64,000 bases of DNA from Dillenia suffruticosa (GCA_033439265.1 JAVTVX010000031.1:10587501-10651500), one strand, 5' to 3'; shown: positions 1-13,335, counted from the first letter of the stretch. Notes: generated by a model not told the origin, from the sequence alone. A program made the numbers and translations.

Positions 1-2120
1 GATAAGTGCGTATCAATTAACAATAGTTTCAACTTTATTTGAATTCACAAAAAGTCCTCTATCAAAAACAATAAAATCTAAAAAGTTATTCTATCGAGTC
101 CAAACTCAAATTTACTCAATCTGACAACACAATTCCTCAATTTTCAAAGTTTGTAAAGTAATCCAAAGATGGTGTATATATCATAATATATATTTAGAGT
201 AACTAGAATATCATCTTTAAATACAACCATGAAGTCATCTAAATAGTGTTTAAAACACACAGGATCATTCGTTAATCTGAATGGTATCACCAAGAACTCA
301 TACTAATTATAGAAAATATAGAAATCTATCTTTGAAATATCCTTTACCCTCCCAAACCATAATATGCAAATAACCCAATCTAAGATCTAACTTTAAGAAG
401 ATTGTGGCACCTATCCAATATTCAAAAACCATTAATTCTTCACAAAAGTATTTATCATTGATAGTAACTTAATTCAATCTTCGATAGTCAATATATATTC
501 TTAAGGAATCATCCTTATTCCACAAGTAATCTCAAAGATTCATAAGGAATACTGGTATAGGCTAAGAAAAAGCACTAGAATAAACAATTCTTCATTCCAC
601 AAGCTTATATAACGGAGTTTTCTACTCTTTCAATTCAACTTGTGTCATTCTTTATGAACCTATAGAAATATGTGTAGTCTTTGGCATCAAATCAATAATG
701 AAATCTTTCTTTGCTAAGTCTTCAAGAAATACATTAGGGAAATGTTAAACCATTGGTATATCAAACAACAAGTTTGCTCATCCCTGACCTTATTGAAAAA
801 GGCTAAACATCCGTAACAAATTCTAAATAGTATCCCAGTCACTCAAATAAAAGATATAACTAAAATTCTAACAAATTTATCATTGACAAACAAAATCCAT
901 GGCTATTCTGGTGGTAAAAAAGTTAACAAATTTTCAGTATCATTTAACCAATATATAATTACCTGATAGCCATTTCACACCTAGAAATACATCTAAATCC
1001 ATAAACTGTAATGGCAACAAATTAATATTACAATCATACCCATATAAACTTACAATACAATTTTTATAAATCTGGATAATCACAACCACTACTCTAATGT
1101 TTCGAAGTCTTGCTATAAATGCATTTTAAGTACTAATAAAACTAATGATTTCATGGTAGTTAGATTGATTAAAACAAGCATATCATAAGAAAATAATTGC
1201 ATCCCACCTGTAATCTCATCTGGTGAAGTATTAACCTCCTAAACAATAACTTCATAAACTCCAATCTCACCTCTTAGGTTTGATGGCATATCTCGAGCTT
1301 GTCTTTATTTTAGCTATGATGATATAACTGAGGTGGCATTGGCCTTGGGACTCGAGAAAGTGTTGGCTTATGAGAATGTACAAATCTAGATGGTACAACA
1401 TGCAGTAAAGGGACAAATTATGGCAACGCGGACCAAAGAGGTAATACAAGGTATAATGACCCATATGAAAACACGTAAAAAATGTCTTATTCATCCATCG
1501 CATAATCTTATATAGTTATTCCAATAACCAGAATTTAATAGTCTCTTATCAGAGCTCTCGCATTGCTCTTATTGTTTTTATTTTCCTTATTTCTTCTCTT
1601 GTCTAAAGTTTGAATTTCTATTGATCTTTTTCCTCATGACATATTTTGCTTGTCCTTAACAACCAATTCCCAGGGCCTTTAAATTATTTTTCTAGATCTT
1701 AGAAGTGGTAAAGAGTTGAGCTCCTAAATATTTCTGGAAAAAGGATGGTAATCCTTCAATAAACCTCTTTACTCTATTTTCATCTATTTCAACTAAATAT
1801 TGGGCATGCACTAATAATTGGGCAAAATGGTCTCATACTCACTAGCAATCTAACCACTATATTACAAGTTTGGAAATTTAAATTTCTTTTGATATCTAAT
1901 ATAGGTAGGTACATATCTCATATGATAGGCCTATGTAAAATCACCTCAAATGACACATTGAAAGTTACTTTCATATCAGGGTCTCTCAACTCTAAATTCC
2001 ATCAATCGTAGGGATCTTCCTTTGGGTAACAGGTGACAAGTCTGACCCTGTACCCTTCTGTGATCATGAACTTATAGAAAACTCAACACTAAAATACTCT
2101 ACAGTCCAAATGATCATTAC
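1..2120 (-). mobile_element. Decayed Ty3/gypsy fragment (reverse transcriptase back to gag)
   Basis: This stretch holds reverse transcriptase to gag remnants of a minus-strand Ty3/gypsy element. Near 280-300 the minus strand still reads as the YEFLV-like RT block, and at 1267-1503 it retains a CFHMGHY-like relic of the gag zinc-knuckle region. No reading frame is open for any useful length. The segment matches 8266-10390 almost base for base in the same orientation and stops matching abruptly at about 2120. Its pol C-terminus, if present, would lie left of the window. It is a dead element with no coding capacity. Confidence 0.8.
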
Positions 2121-2690
2121 TAAATTTTCCACAAACTATATTCGTTGCAAAATTAGCGAAACCATGTAGAAATTCATAACTAAATTTGTTGCTAATTTGT
2201 CACAAATAATATTTATCGCAAAGAATTAAGGTAGAAAAATGATGAAAATATATATTCATCGCTAAATTTATCGCTAATTTACCACAAGCAGTAAGTTCGT
2301 AGCTAAAAGTTCGTGATTAAATTCGTTACTAATTTACCATAAATAATATTCATTGAAAAAAATAGGAAGAAAAATATGAAAATATAAATTCTTCGCTAAG
2401 CCACAAACAGTAAGCTTGTCGCTAATTTTGTGACTAAATATTCATGACTAAATTTTTCATTAATTTGCCACAAATAGTATTCATCGGAAAAAAATGAGGA
2501 AGAAAAATTGTGAAAATATATATTCGTTACTAAATTCTTAGCTAATTTGTCACAAACAGTAAGTTTATGGGTAATATTTTATGGCTAAATTTTCGTGATT
2601 AAATTCATTGCTAATTTGCAACAAACCTAAAGAATTCGTGGCTATTTTCATGAGTAAAGTCGATTTACACTTTTTGCTCAAACTTTTTCG
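2121..2690. repeat. Dispersed short-motif repeat block (TTCGTNGCTAATTT-like)
   Basis: Variants of a motif built on TTCGTCGCTAATTT and its complement recur about every 20-60 bases, with CACAAA between them. This resembles the subterminal repeats of CACTA transposons and the block at 47063-47800, but I found no CACTA terminus or target duplication here. It begins exactly where the retroelement homology of 1-2120 ends, so it may be an inserted or rearranged CACTA-type end. Confidence 0.45.
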
Positions 2691-3428
2691 GCTATATCTC
2701 TCTCTCAAACCCTTTATAGGTAACGGAAAGAGTCTTAATATATAGTGAATGTTACCATTCTCATCAAATTGACCACTTTTGACAACAAAGAGTTCAACAA
2801 ATTCCTAACTAAGTATTATCATACGCAATGATAGGGTTTTATTTGTATAATCATATGTTTTATCTCCTAACTAGGTGCAAGACTACATGGGTACGAACAA
2901 TTCTTTCAAACATTAGACAAACCAATTCTTACTCATTCCCCAAGTATGATGAACCATAATTTTCAAAAAGTTATCAATTCCTTTAAGTATTCTACTCATT
3001 CCCTAAATATTAGACAAACCAATAATGTATAAGTGGTGACATTAGACAATTTGTTTCAATTAATCCCAATTGTAAGTTATCATCTAATATTGTACTCATC
3101 CTCAAAGTATTAGACACCAATAATAATAAACTTAATTTTAATTCTAAACTTTGGGTTGATCATTTGAAACGAAAATAACAGAGGTGCAAAAATAAAATAA
3201 AATAATAATAATAAATTACTGAAGTGAAGATAGTTCAAATTGCATAGCCATACAATTAAGACACGAATATAATTATTATATTAAATTATTTTAAATATTA
3301 TTTAATAATATATTTTAAACATTAAGATAAAATATTTTTAAGTCATTAATGGGTATTTTTAAATTAAAATTTTTAAACATTAAACTTTAAGTAGTTATAT
3401 TTTAATTAAAAAATTTATAAATAATTCT
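2691..3428. other. AT-rich intergenic DNA
   Basis: I see no gene or recognisable element. A short phrase around CCAATAATAATAAACTT and ATTAGACAAACCAAT recurs imperfectly between 2900 and 3130. The rest is AT-rich sequence. Confidence 0.5.
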
Positions 3429-3600
3429 AACCCTAACCCAACCCTAAATTTTTCTCCTCAATCCTTGCCACACTTGTATTCGCTCGCCTCCACTCCACCA
3501 CCTCCATAGCTTCCACCACCCACAACCTCCAATCATCTTTTCATCCCCTCTTTTTCGTCTATTCCACTTCTTCCTCCCAATCCTATTGATTGAATCTCTT
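3429..3600 (+). promoter_or_regulatory. Possible promoter/leader with telobox and pyrimidine-rich tract
   Basis: AACCCTAACCC at 3429-3439, followed by ACCCTAAAT, contains plant telobox sequence (AAACCCTAA-like). It is followed by about 150 bases of C/T-rich DNA. Teloboxes and CT-rich leaders are common upstream of plant housekeeping and translation-related genes. Assignment to the gene fragment at 3770 is inference from position only. Confidence 0.3.
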
Positions 3601-3769
3601 CCTCTCTCTCACTCTACTACTCTCAATCTCCATCTCTCTGTTCTCAAATCTCGTCAAAAAGCCCAGATTTGTCTCTTCGTCTATCTTTCCATCACTCATT
3701 CTCGTCTAAAGCCCCACATCAATAAGTTATGCTCTCCTCGGTCCCTTGGATTATCAATCTCTGTATATC

Positions 3770-4113
3770 ATGGCTTCCAGAGAAGATTGTAAGACTATTA
3801 TGATTATTGAACTTGAATTACTATTTGTTTTCAATTATTCAGGTACTGTTCATGCGTTTAATGGTTAGAAATATGATCGATCATTTTCCATGCTCAGGGT
3901 TGAAAGTTTTCTATCCAGGGTGTGTTAGGACAGAGGTAAACCATGGTGCTTTTATTGATAGAACCCTAGTAACATCACTAAAACCTGATTTTCACATTAC
4001 TTTTATGATTTACCAATTTACACATCAAATATTCAGGGGATCAAGACATGAAGAAATTGAGCGTGATTTAGGAGTGAAGATCATATTTCCATCATCAAAG
4101 GAGATGGAAATTG
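3770..4113 (+). pseudogene. Putative gene fragment with a KH-like exon
   Basis: An ATG at 3770 is followed after six codons by a good donor (GATT/GTAAGA at 3788-3794). A 78-base exon at 4036-4113 is flanked by TTCAG and GTAAGT and is open in the frame reading SRHEEIERDLGVKIIFPSSK. That peptide has the helix then GVKIIFPSSK strand look of a KH RNA-binding domain, as found in plant ASCC1/LigT-like proteins; I recognise this from memory and am not certain. Intermediate exons are unclear (a candidate lies at about 3898-3938). No downstream exons or 2H phosphoesterase part were found before the LTR at 4499, so this is either a truncated gene or one cut by TE0. Confidence 0.35.
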
Positions 4114-4498
4114 TTTGTAAGTTACTATCATTTGGGTCTGTGATTTTGTACCACCTAGACTATGATTCAGTGACATGGTTTTCCTTGTCTTGCTTCTACC
4201 TTATCACATGTAGAAGCTTATCTTTATGTTAAAATTTATCAAAACTAAAGTTAGAGGAATAAATGAAATGTTATGCTAATATGCAAAATTTTATAAATGT
4301 TTAGAGGGATGCACAAGCTTATCAACTAGCTATCTTGGTCATGTTTGGAATGACCATTGGTTGAGGATTCTTTTTTCCTTCTTCCAGGCCTCCCCATCCC
4401 CTTCTCAATCTTTTTCCCCGTCATCACTTCCTCAACAACTTTGGTACGTTTTCACCAAAATAAAAAAACAACTTTGGCACGTGCGAACCGAATCCAAT
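4114..4498. other. Non-coding gap
   Basis: AT-rich sequence that could be the intron or 3' remainder of the fragment at 3770. A stretch at about 4306-4361 reads open (AQAYQLAILVMFGMTIG) after a TTTAG, and could be one more exon of unknown identity. The TE0 LTR begins at 4499. Confidence 0.3.
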
Positions 4499-6785
4499 TG
4501 TCATGCCCCGACTCTCAGATCGGGTACGCGACAACCGTCGCGTTATCCCAAAATACAAGTAAATATAACCCGTACACCAAGATATCGCAAGACATTCAAA
4601 GATATCCATCTATTTCCCAAAACAAATTTCAACAAATTCCAATAAGTCAACATGCATTTATCACACAAACGAAAGATCAGTACGATCCGTCCCTGTTTAA
4701 AACATGCATGCATAAGGCCATCCCAGCCGTGTGTAATCCAATCACATACACAAGACCAATCCAGCTATCAATATCCAATCACATACACCAAAATAAAAAT
4801 AATCCCTACTTAAGAGATCCAAACCAAATCCAACAAAATAATTGTCAAGTAAAGTTTATGATAAAATAGAAAGAAGTAAGTCCTTAATGTAAATTTACAT
4901 AACCCAATAGATTTAATTATCAAGAAAAGTCAAAATATAGTCCCAAATACAGTTTTCAAAATAGACACTAATACTCACCTCGATCTGCACCTACTAATAC
5001 CTCAAAAATAATCAAAAACTAATACCTGAAAGAGTTATCAAAATATTTACCTTCCAATTAAAGACAAGAGGTAGTTTCCAAACTAAACGTTCTCTATAAG
5101 AATGAAATGAGGGGAATGAGTATAATCAATACTTAGTAAATAGAATAATATGTTATACAATGAATGAGGGGTATATGTGGATATGTCAAATAATATTTCA
5201 AAAAAATCATTTTCATCATATTTAATTTCGTAAAAGTTCTGCATAAATATCAAGATTTTTTGCCTAAATCTAGATATCACAATAAAATATGTTTTATGCA
5301 TCCAAATCTTATCATAGTTTTCAAACAAACAACGGGGATTGCCAAAATATTATGTCTGACTAATGGTCTACCACGACCAAAGCCGAATCCGCCAAATGGT
5401 TTTCATACAATTCACATTTATCAAGTACCCTAACCTTGACGTTGGCTCGGTACCTCGCTAGCAGTGCAACCAAGTCAACCCGATGGGAGAAAAGAGGTGT
5501 CTCTCGGGCTCGACTAACCTCTCCGTCTAAAAGAACCCTAACCATGTTGCCCCGTCGAGTCACACCGTGATAAGAAATGACTATAACCACTAATAGGGGT
5601 TTAGACTCACACTCCAAGCCAATAAATACATCATTTTATATTTCACAAATATAACAATTGTGCCAAATTTAATTCACAATTTCTCAAATCAAGTCATATT
5701 TAATATATCGGATAAAACATGACACATTATCCATTTACAATAATTTGAATGCATAACTATATCATATTTATTCATAGGGACATTCTACACACACAAAACA
5801 TTTCAAAATTCATTTTAAAATCATTTTTAAAAAATCAAGTAAAAAATTTTACTTATTTAAAATATAACATAAAATTCACTAACCTCTTGGAAGGGTAACC
5901 ACTCTCAATCCACAATTCAATCCAAGATAAATCCCTCTTAATTCTTTAATTGTTTCAATCTAAACCAATAGATATGAATTTATCAATTAATCACTAACAC
6001 TAGGAAAAATCAATATTTTTCAAACAACCCAAATTCTAATTTTTCAAAATTTATCAATCCATCATCTAATTATATCAATTAAATCACCAATCTAGGGAAA
6101 TAATTTTCCTTTTAAGATTTTTCCAAATTTTAACATTATATACACTCTATATCAAAATCCTTAAACTTTATTCTTCCAATCTCAACATAAAATTTATATA
6201 CTAATAAAATACACTCCAATTTAAGATAAAGGAAGAGAAATTACTTTACCTGAACCATCAATTTTGTCTCTTGATCACATCACATTCAAATCATAATTTT
6301 TCTCTCTCTACAAAATCTCAAATTTCAATATAAATCCAAAATTTGAGCAAAAATAATGAAAACCCAAGTTTAGAAAAGAGTATTATCTCTATTGGATCTA
6401 TTGGATCCAGCAATTTCATTTCTTGTTGAGTTACTCCAAACCCTTGATTTTTCTCTCTAGAACCCTTGATTTCTCTCTCTAGAACCACAATACATCAAGC
6501 TTGTTAGAGGATTTGAAAGCCTAGATGTGTGGGATTTTACTTAATCTTGAAGCAAGCAAAGAGAATAGGAAAGGGAGAGCAAGCCGCGAGGGAGAGAGTG
6601 AGGGAGGGAGAGAGTGCTCGTGAGATGAGAGAAAAGGTGAGGGAGAGAGTGAGAATGAGAAAATAAAATAAAATAAAATGGGCTGGGTGTGGGTCTTGGG
6701 TATGGGGAGAAAAGTAGAGGGGGAGGAGAGAAAATGAGGTGTGTATTTTGTTGACTTTTCTTTTGTCTTTTTTTTTTGTTGTCAT
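4499..6785 (-). repeat. TE0 3' LTR
   Basis: Starts on the plus strand as TGTCATGCCCCGAC, the complement of the GGGGCGTGACA LTR end seen in all the large Ty3 elements here. The right border, near TTGTTGTCATAA at about 6785, is inferred from alignment with element B, where the LTR stops before the integrase tail. It contains degraded versions of the hairpins described for elements A-D (minus strand: 5887-5908 and 5119-5133) and a donor-like CAGGTAAAG near 6250. The GA-rich tract at 6560-6660 corresponds to the purine-rich tract in the B LTR. Confidence 0.7.
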
Positions 6786-9700
6786 AATTTCTAACCTTCT
6801 AAAAAAATAAATTTTGTCCTCAAAATTTAAAGACAAAAATCATATCTGAAAGAGATGGGTATCACTTTTTCATAGTATCCTTTGATTCCCAAATCTCTTT
6901 TTCGACTCGATCGCTTGTCTACTTGATCTTGACAATAGAGACTTGTTTGTTCCACAACCCCTTGATTTGGCGATCAAGAATAACTACGGGTTAAATTTTG
7001 AAACTTATGTCTTCCCTTAATTCAATCGGTGGAGTTTCTAAAATATGCGAAGGATCTGACAAATATTTCTTTAATATTCAGACATGGAATACATCACGAA
7101 TTTTCATCAAATCCAGAGGCAACTCAAGCTATTAGGCCACCTTTCCTATCCTCACAAGGATGTTGAAAGAGCCAATGTACTGAGATTTAATTTTCCTCAC
7201 TTTTGGAATCGGATCTTGCCTTTTCAAAGTGATATCTTCAAAAAGAGTATGTCTCAAATCTCAAATTCCAAAGGTTTTCTTCTTTTGTTCATGTAACTCT
7301 TTTATCTACCTTGAGCCACCTTCGTCTTGACCGAAACACCTTCACTTTCTATGGTTGCCTTAATCAATTTCACATTTTCTATATCTTTTACTGACCTCAT
7401 CTCAACACAATGGAGTACTATGTTTTTTTTCCCTCATATAATGCTTCAATTGTGGTATATATTTTCTAGACTGATAACTATTATTATAAACAAATTCTAC
7501 TAAAGGAAGATGTCTATCCCAACTATCAACGAAGTCAAGTATACCGGCTTGGAACATATCCTCCAAAGTTCCTTTAGACTGGCTATCAGTCTAAGGATGG
7601 AAAATTGCCCTTAACTTCTACTTAATTTCTAAAGACTCTAGTAATTTCGACTAAAACCGAGAATAAAACAATAAATTTCTATCCGACACAATAGAGTTTT
7701 GCACTTCACGTGACGTATTGGCCTTGATTAGTTTTTCCATATAATAAGTTATTATAATCGAGAGCAAAATGGTCTTAGTAAGGTGGTCTATTATTATACA
7801 TATGACATCAAATTTCATAATAATCTTAAGAAATCTTGAGATAAAATCCATAAAACCATGCTCCCATCCCAACATTTACTCACCGACATGCCATGCACTC
7901 AGTACATAGAACCAGACAACTTCTCATCCGCTTTGTAGGTACTTAGAATCTGTCAAACCAAGAGAAAAGAAAGATTCTTCCGAAAATTTGACTATGTAGA
8001 AGTTGCAAGTCAAGTATAAAAATTAGAAAAAATCCTACATAGCACAAGTCGACATGTCATATCCGTTAACTGACAATATCAAAATTAAAACTGATACAGA
8101 CTTACCCTTCAAGGTCTGGAAATTAGCCTTATATTGATTATCCTATCTATAAGGTACCCCCTTGCGAGTTAATCTAGTAAGTGAAACTGGTATCACGGTA
8201 AAATCCTTGATAAATTTGTCAAAATACTCTACTAAATCCAAAACACTAGATGCATGTATGATGATGATAAGTGTGTATCAATTGACAATAGTTTCAACTT
8301 TATTTGAATTCACAAAAAGTTCTCTATCAAAAACAATAAAATCTGAAAAGTTATTCTATCGAGTCCGAGCTCAAATTTACTCAATCTGATAACACAATTT
8401 CTCGATTTTCAAAGTTTTTAAAGTAATCCAAAGATGGTGCATATACCATAATGTATCTTTAGAGTAACTAGAATATCATCTTTAAATACAACCATGAAGT
8501 CAGCTAGATAGTGTTTAAAACACGCAGGATCATTCATTAATCCGAATGGTATCACCAAGAACTCATACTAATTATAGGAAATATGGAAATCTATCTTTGA
8601 AATATCCTTCACCCTCCCAAACCATAATATGCAAATAACCCAATCTAAGATCTAACTTTAAGAAAATTGTGGTACCTTTCAATTATTCAAAAACCATTAA
8701 TTTTTCACAAAAGTATTTATCATTGATGGTAACTTGATTCAATTTTCGATAGTCAATATATATTCTTAAGGAATCATCCTTATTCCACAAGTAATCTCAA
8801 AGATTCATAAGTAATACTAGTATAGGCTAAGAAAAAGTACTAGAATAAACAATTTCTCATTCCACAAGCTCATATAACGGAGTTTTCTACTCTTTCAATT
8901 CAACTAGTGTCATTCTTTATGAACGTATAGAAATATGTGTAGTATTTGACATCAAATCAATAATGAAATCTTTCTTTGCCAAGTTATCAAGAAAAACATT
9001 AGGGAAATCTTAAACCATTGGTATATCAAACAACAAATTTGCTCATCCCTGACCTTATTGAAAAAGACTAAACATCCATAACAAATTCTAGCTAGTATCC
9101 TAGTCACTCAAATAAAAGATATAACTAAAATTCTAACAAATCTATCATTGACAAACAAAATCCATGGCTATTCTGGTAGTAAAAAAGTTAATAATCTTTC
9201 AGTATCATTCAACCAATATATAGTTAGCCAATAGCCATTTCACACCTAGAAATTCATCTAAATCCATAAACTCTAATGGCAATAAATCAATATTACAATT
9301 ATACCCATATAAACTTGCAATACAATTTTTATAAATCTCGATAACCACAACCACTACTCTAATGGTTTGAAGTCTTGCTATAAATGCATATTAAAAACTA
9401 ATAAAACTAATGATTTCATGGTAGTTAGATTGATTAAAACAAGCATATCATAAGAAAATAATTGCATCCCACCTGTAATCTCATATGGTGAAGTATTAAC
9501 CTCTGAAACAATAACTACTTAAACTTCAATCTCACCTCTTAGGTCTGATGGCATACCTCGAGCTTGTCTTTATTTTAGCTATGAAGATATAACTAGTTTA
9601 GGTGGCATTGGCCTTGGAACTCGCGAAAGTGTTGACTTATGAGAATGTATAGATCTAGATGGTACAACATGCAGTCAAGAGACAGATTATGGCAGCGTGG

Positions 9701-11061
9701 AACAAAGAGGTAATACAAGGTATAATGACCCATATGAAAACACGTGAAAAATGTCTTATCCCTCCATCGCATAATCCTATATAGATATTCCAATAACTAG
9801 AATATAATAGCCTCTTATCAGAGCTCTTGCTTTGCTCTTATTGTTTTTATTTTCCCTATTTCTTCTCTTGTCTAAGGTTTGAATTTCTATTGATATTTTC
9901 CCTCATGACATATTTTGCTTATCCTTAGCAACCAATTCCCAAGGCCTTTAAATTATTTTTCTAGATCTTAGAAGTGGTAAAGAGTTGATCTCCTAAATAC
10001 TTCTGGAAAAAGGATGGTAATCCTTCAATGAACCTCTTTACTCTATTTTCATCTATTTCAACTAACTCTTGGGCATGCACTAATGATTGGGCAAAGTGGT
10101 TTTATACTTACTAACAATCTAACCACTCTATTACAAGTTCGGAAATTTAGATATCTTTTGATATCTAATACAGGTAGGTACAAACCTCATATGATAGGCC
10201 TATATAAAATCACCTCAAATGGCATCTTGAAAGTTATTTTCATATCAGGGTCTCTCAATTCTAAATTCCACAAATCGTAGGTATCTTCCTTTGGGTAACA
10301 GGTGACAAGTCTTACCTTGTACCCTTTTGTGATCATGAACTTATAGAAAACTCAACAATGAAATACTCTACAGTCCAAAAGATCATTACTCTCGTGAAAA
10401 ATTATCAATTTTATTTTCCTAAACTCAGCTATCAATTTCTAGAACCGATAATCCTCTCAGGAGACACATCTACTCCTCGTATCCTTATATCCAACTTTAT
10501 ACTTTGTCATCCTCTATTATCTATATAGTTTGGCTAGACTTGATTAAAAGCTAACTATTGGAGTTGGAGACATGAGTGGCCTAATGTAGCTAAAGGCATA
10601 ATAGTGGCCTAAGTGATTGGAGGAACACCTATAGTTTTATTTCATATCATTGGCTAAGACAATCTAGTTGTCATCCTATTTATATCACATGACATAGTGT
10701 CAACTATGACCAACAACCTATCCAAGGTCTGATAAAAATCTAGTCCACATGGAATTAGAATACAAGTAATTTAGGGTTAAGGTTCTTGCCTTTGTTCATC
10801 ATCTCTCTATTTTCTCATAGAAGTTATCTGACAAATCTCTTGCTTTTGATTATATCATATGCTAATAGTTTGAAGAATGCACTCATACCTAGACGTGACT
10901 CTATTTCTTAGGATGCATAGGAGACACTTTAAAAATTCTTTAAAAATACTTTGAAAATCAAAACATTAAAATAATTGAGAACAATTAAGAACCTTTTAAA
11001 ATATTTGAAAACCTTTTAAAATTTTACAAAATAAAAATCTAAATACTGATATCAATAAAAT
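6786..11061 (-). pseudogene. TE0 interior: decayed gag-pol
   Basis: The segments align with element B in colinear order. 6840-7300 matches the integrase C-terminal region; 7651-7875 (minus) matches the integrase core, still reading MDF, then DHLTKT and SIVSDRN; 8190-8260 matches the RT/RNase H junction; 8266-9000 matches RT; and 9540-10390 matches the gag zinc-knuckle region. ATTGATATCAG (minus, just inside 11061) is a worn tRNA-Met-type primer site. Stops and frameshifts are dense throughout. 8266-10390 is duplicated at 1-2120. Confidence 0.75.
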
Positions 11062-11936
11062 TGTCACGTCCCGACCCTTGGATAGAGTACGCGACAACCG
11101 TCATGTTATCCCAAAATACGAATAAATCTAGTCCGTACATCAAGACACTGCAAGACATTCAAATATATCCATCTATTTCCCAAAACAAATTTCAACAAAT
11201 TCCAATAAATCAACATGCATTTATCATACAAACGAAAGATCAGCTCGATCCGTCCCTGTTTAAAACATGCATGCATGAGGCCATCCCAGCTATCTGTAAT
11301 CCAATCACATGCACAAGGCTAACCCAGCCGTCAATATCCAATCACATACATCAAAATAAAATAAGTCCCTACTCAAGGGATTCAAACCAAATCCAACAAA
11401 AATAATTGTCAAGTAAAGTTTTTGACAAAATAAAAAGAAGTAAGGTCCTCCATGGAAATTTACATAACCCAATAGGATTTAATTATCAAGAAAAGTCAAA
11501 ATATAGTTCCAAATACAGTTTTCAAAATAGACACTAATGTTCACCTCCACCTAGACTTACTAATATCTCAAAAATAATAAAAAGTTGATACCCGAAAGAG
11601 TTATCAAAATATTTTCTGTCCAGTTAAAAACAAGAGGTAGCCTCCAAACTAAACATTCTTTGTAAGAATGAAACGAGAGGAATGAGTATAAATAATACTT
11701 AGTGAGTGAAATAATATGTTATACAATGAATGAGAGGTAGGTATAGATATATCAAATAATATTTCAGAAAAATCATTTTCAATATATTTAATTTCATTAA
11801 TGTTCTGCATAAATATCAAGATTTTCTGTCCAAATCTAGATATCGCAATAAAATAAGTTTTATGCATTTAAGTCCTATCATAGTTTTCAAACAAACAACG
11901 GAGATTGCCAAAATATTATGTTCGACAATGGTCTAC
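11062..11936 (-). repeat. TE0 5' LTR, part 1 (split by element A)
   Basis: Begins TGTCACGTCCCGAC and matches 4499-5352. It is interrupted after TCTAC at 11932-11936 by element A. The remaining piece resumes at 20903. Confidence 0.75.
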
Positions 11937-11974
11937 TGTAACACCAAGCTAAAAAAAAAAAAAAAAAAAAAAAG

Positions 11975-12007
11975 GGAGAGCCAAAACGCAGCGTTTTGGC
12001 CCTCCCC
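11975..12007 (+). other. Near-perfect palindrome at the LTR start (element A, left)
   Basis: GCCAAAACGC and GCGTTTTGGC are separated by one A, extended outward by GGGAG and CTCCC across one mismatch. It lies directly after the poly-A run. The same structure is in the right LTR after 17904. Confidence 0.75.
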
Positions 12008-12143
12008 AAATTGAATTAGGGCTAAAGCCCTAATTCGTCCCACTCTCCCTCTCTCCCCCGACCCCTTCGTCTCTCCCCCACCGTGGCACCGCGGTGCCGC
12101 GGCGCCGCTCCTTCGCCGTGAGCTCCGCCGCCTTTTTCTTCAC

Positions 12144-12211
12144 CTTCTTCTTCTTCTTCTTCTTCTTCTTCTTCTTCTTCTTCTTCTTCTTCTTCTTCTT
12201 CTTCTTCTTCC
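12144..12211. repeat. TTC/GAA microsatellite, about 22 units
   Basis: Uninterrupted TTC triplets. The matching tract in the right LTR is longer (about 18115-18214), so length changed after insertion. Confidence 0.95.
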
Positions 12212-12339
12212 CTATCGGTTCCTCTCTCTACCTCACTCTGTCTTCTCTCCCTCTCGTGATCTCCCACGATCGCCCTCTCTCTGCCTCGCCGCACACCACT
12301 GCAAGCCACGATCGAGCACTGCCTTCCGCCACCGCACGC

Positions 12340-12770
12340 GACTGCAGTGCCTTCTGCAGCGCGATCCCCCAGCCACAGCACGAGCCAGGCCGCGAGCAGG
12401 ACACAGCCCGCAGCGCGAGCCGGACCCAGCCCGCAGCGCGAGCCCAGGCCGCAAGCAGGATTGAGCCCGCGAGCACGAGCCCAGGCTGCGAGCGTGAGCC
12501 CAGGCTGTGAGCGTGAGCCCAGGCCGCGAGCGAGAGCTAGCGCACGACCTCGCGCGGACCAAGCGCACGAGTGCGGGCGAACCCAGTACACGAGCGCGCA
12601 CGAGCCGCAGGCCCACTAGCCGCAAGCCCACCAACCGCAGGCCCGCCAGCCCGCTAGCCCGTCAGCCCATTGGCCCGCAGACCAGCGAGCCCGCTAGCTG
12701 TAGCCCACGAGCCCGCGACGGCCCGTGAGCCCGTGACAGCCCACGAACCTCCACACAAGTAAATGACTTA
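12340..12770 (+). repeat. GC-rich minisatellite region in LTR A (left)
   Basis: Imperfect tandem copies of GAGCCCAGGCYGCGAGC-type units, strongest at 12473-12530, sit in a GC-rich block. Long reading frames in all phases here are by-products of base composition and not genes. Confidence 0.7.
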
Positions 12771-13335
12771 GGGTTTTGCTTCTGATCTAAGTGTTTAGAT
12801 CTAACAAATAAATCTTGTTTTGATAGGAAATCTTACAGACTTTGGAGTGACCGAAGTGACTTTCGGACGAGACTCGGCGCTTCGAGAAAACCCTAGGTGA
12901 GGAGATTTCGGCTCTAATTGATAAATTGGATGAATCTAGGATTGAATCTAAGATGAAAGGTTCTGTATATATTTAGAGTGTAAGTGGAATGCGAATAGAA
13001 TACAAATTATGAAATGATTATATATGATTTTGAAAGTTAAGTATAGAATGTTACAGAAATTAAATGATCTGATACGAAAGAAGCGTATTATAGAATTACA
13101 AAATTATGTCGAGTGAATTCGAATAGTTTCCTTAGAGTTAAACTTTGAAATATGCATGAAAGTATCTGGGTTGTAGGGTTGGATTGAAATTAGCCGTAAA
13201 GTGGAAGATATTGTATATTATATGTCTTTCGGATAAACCCTAAAGATACTTGAGAAATTGATATTCAATTTTGATGATCTGATTAGGTCGATCTTTTTGG
13301 AAACTCGAGGAAGCTGATTGAATTTGTTTTGAAAA

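Noticed and set aside
2121..2690. Complete CACTA element
   Set aside because: The repeated motif fits, but no CACTA terminus, inverted end or 3-bp duplication could be found.
12022..12728. Several long overlapping reading frames on both strands
   Set aside because: They arise from TTC repeats and GC-rich minisatellite inside an LTR; low-complexity products, different in the two LTR copies.
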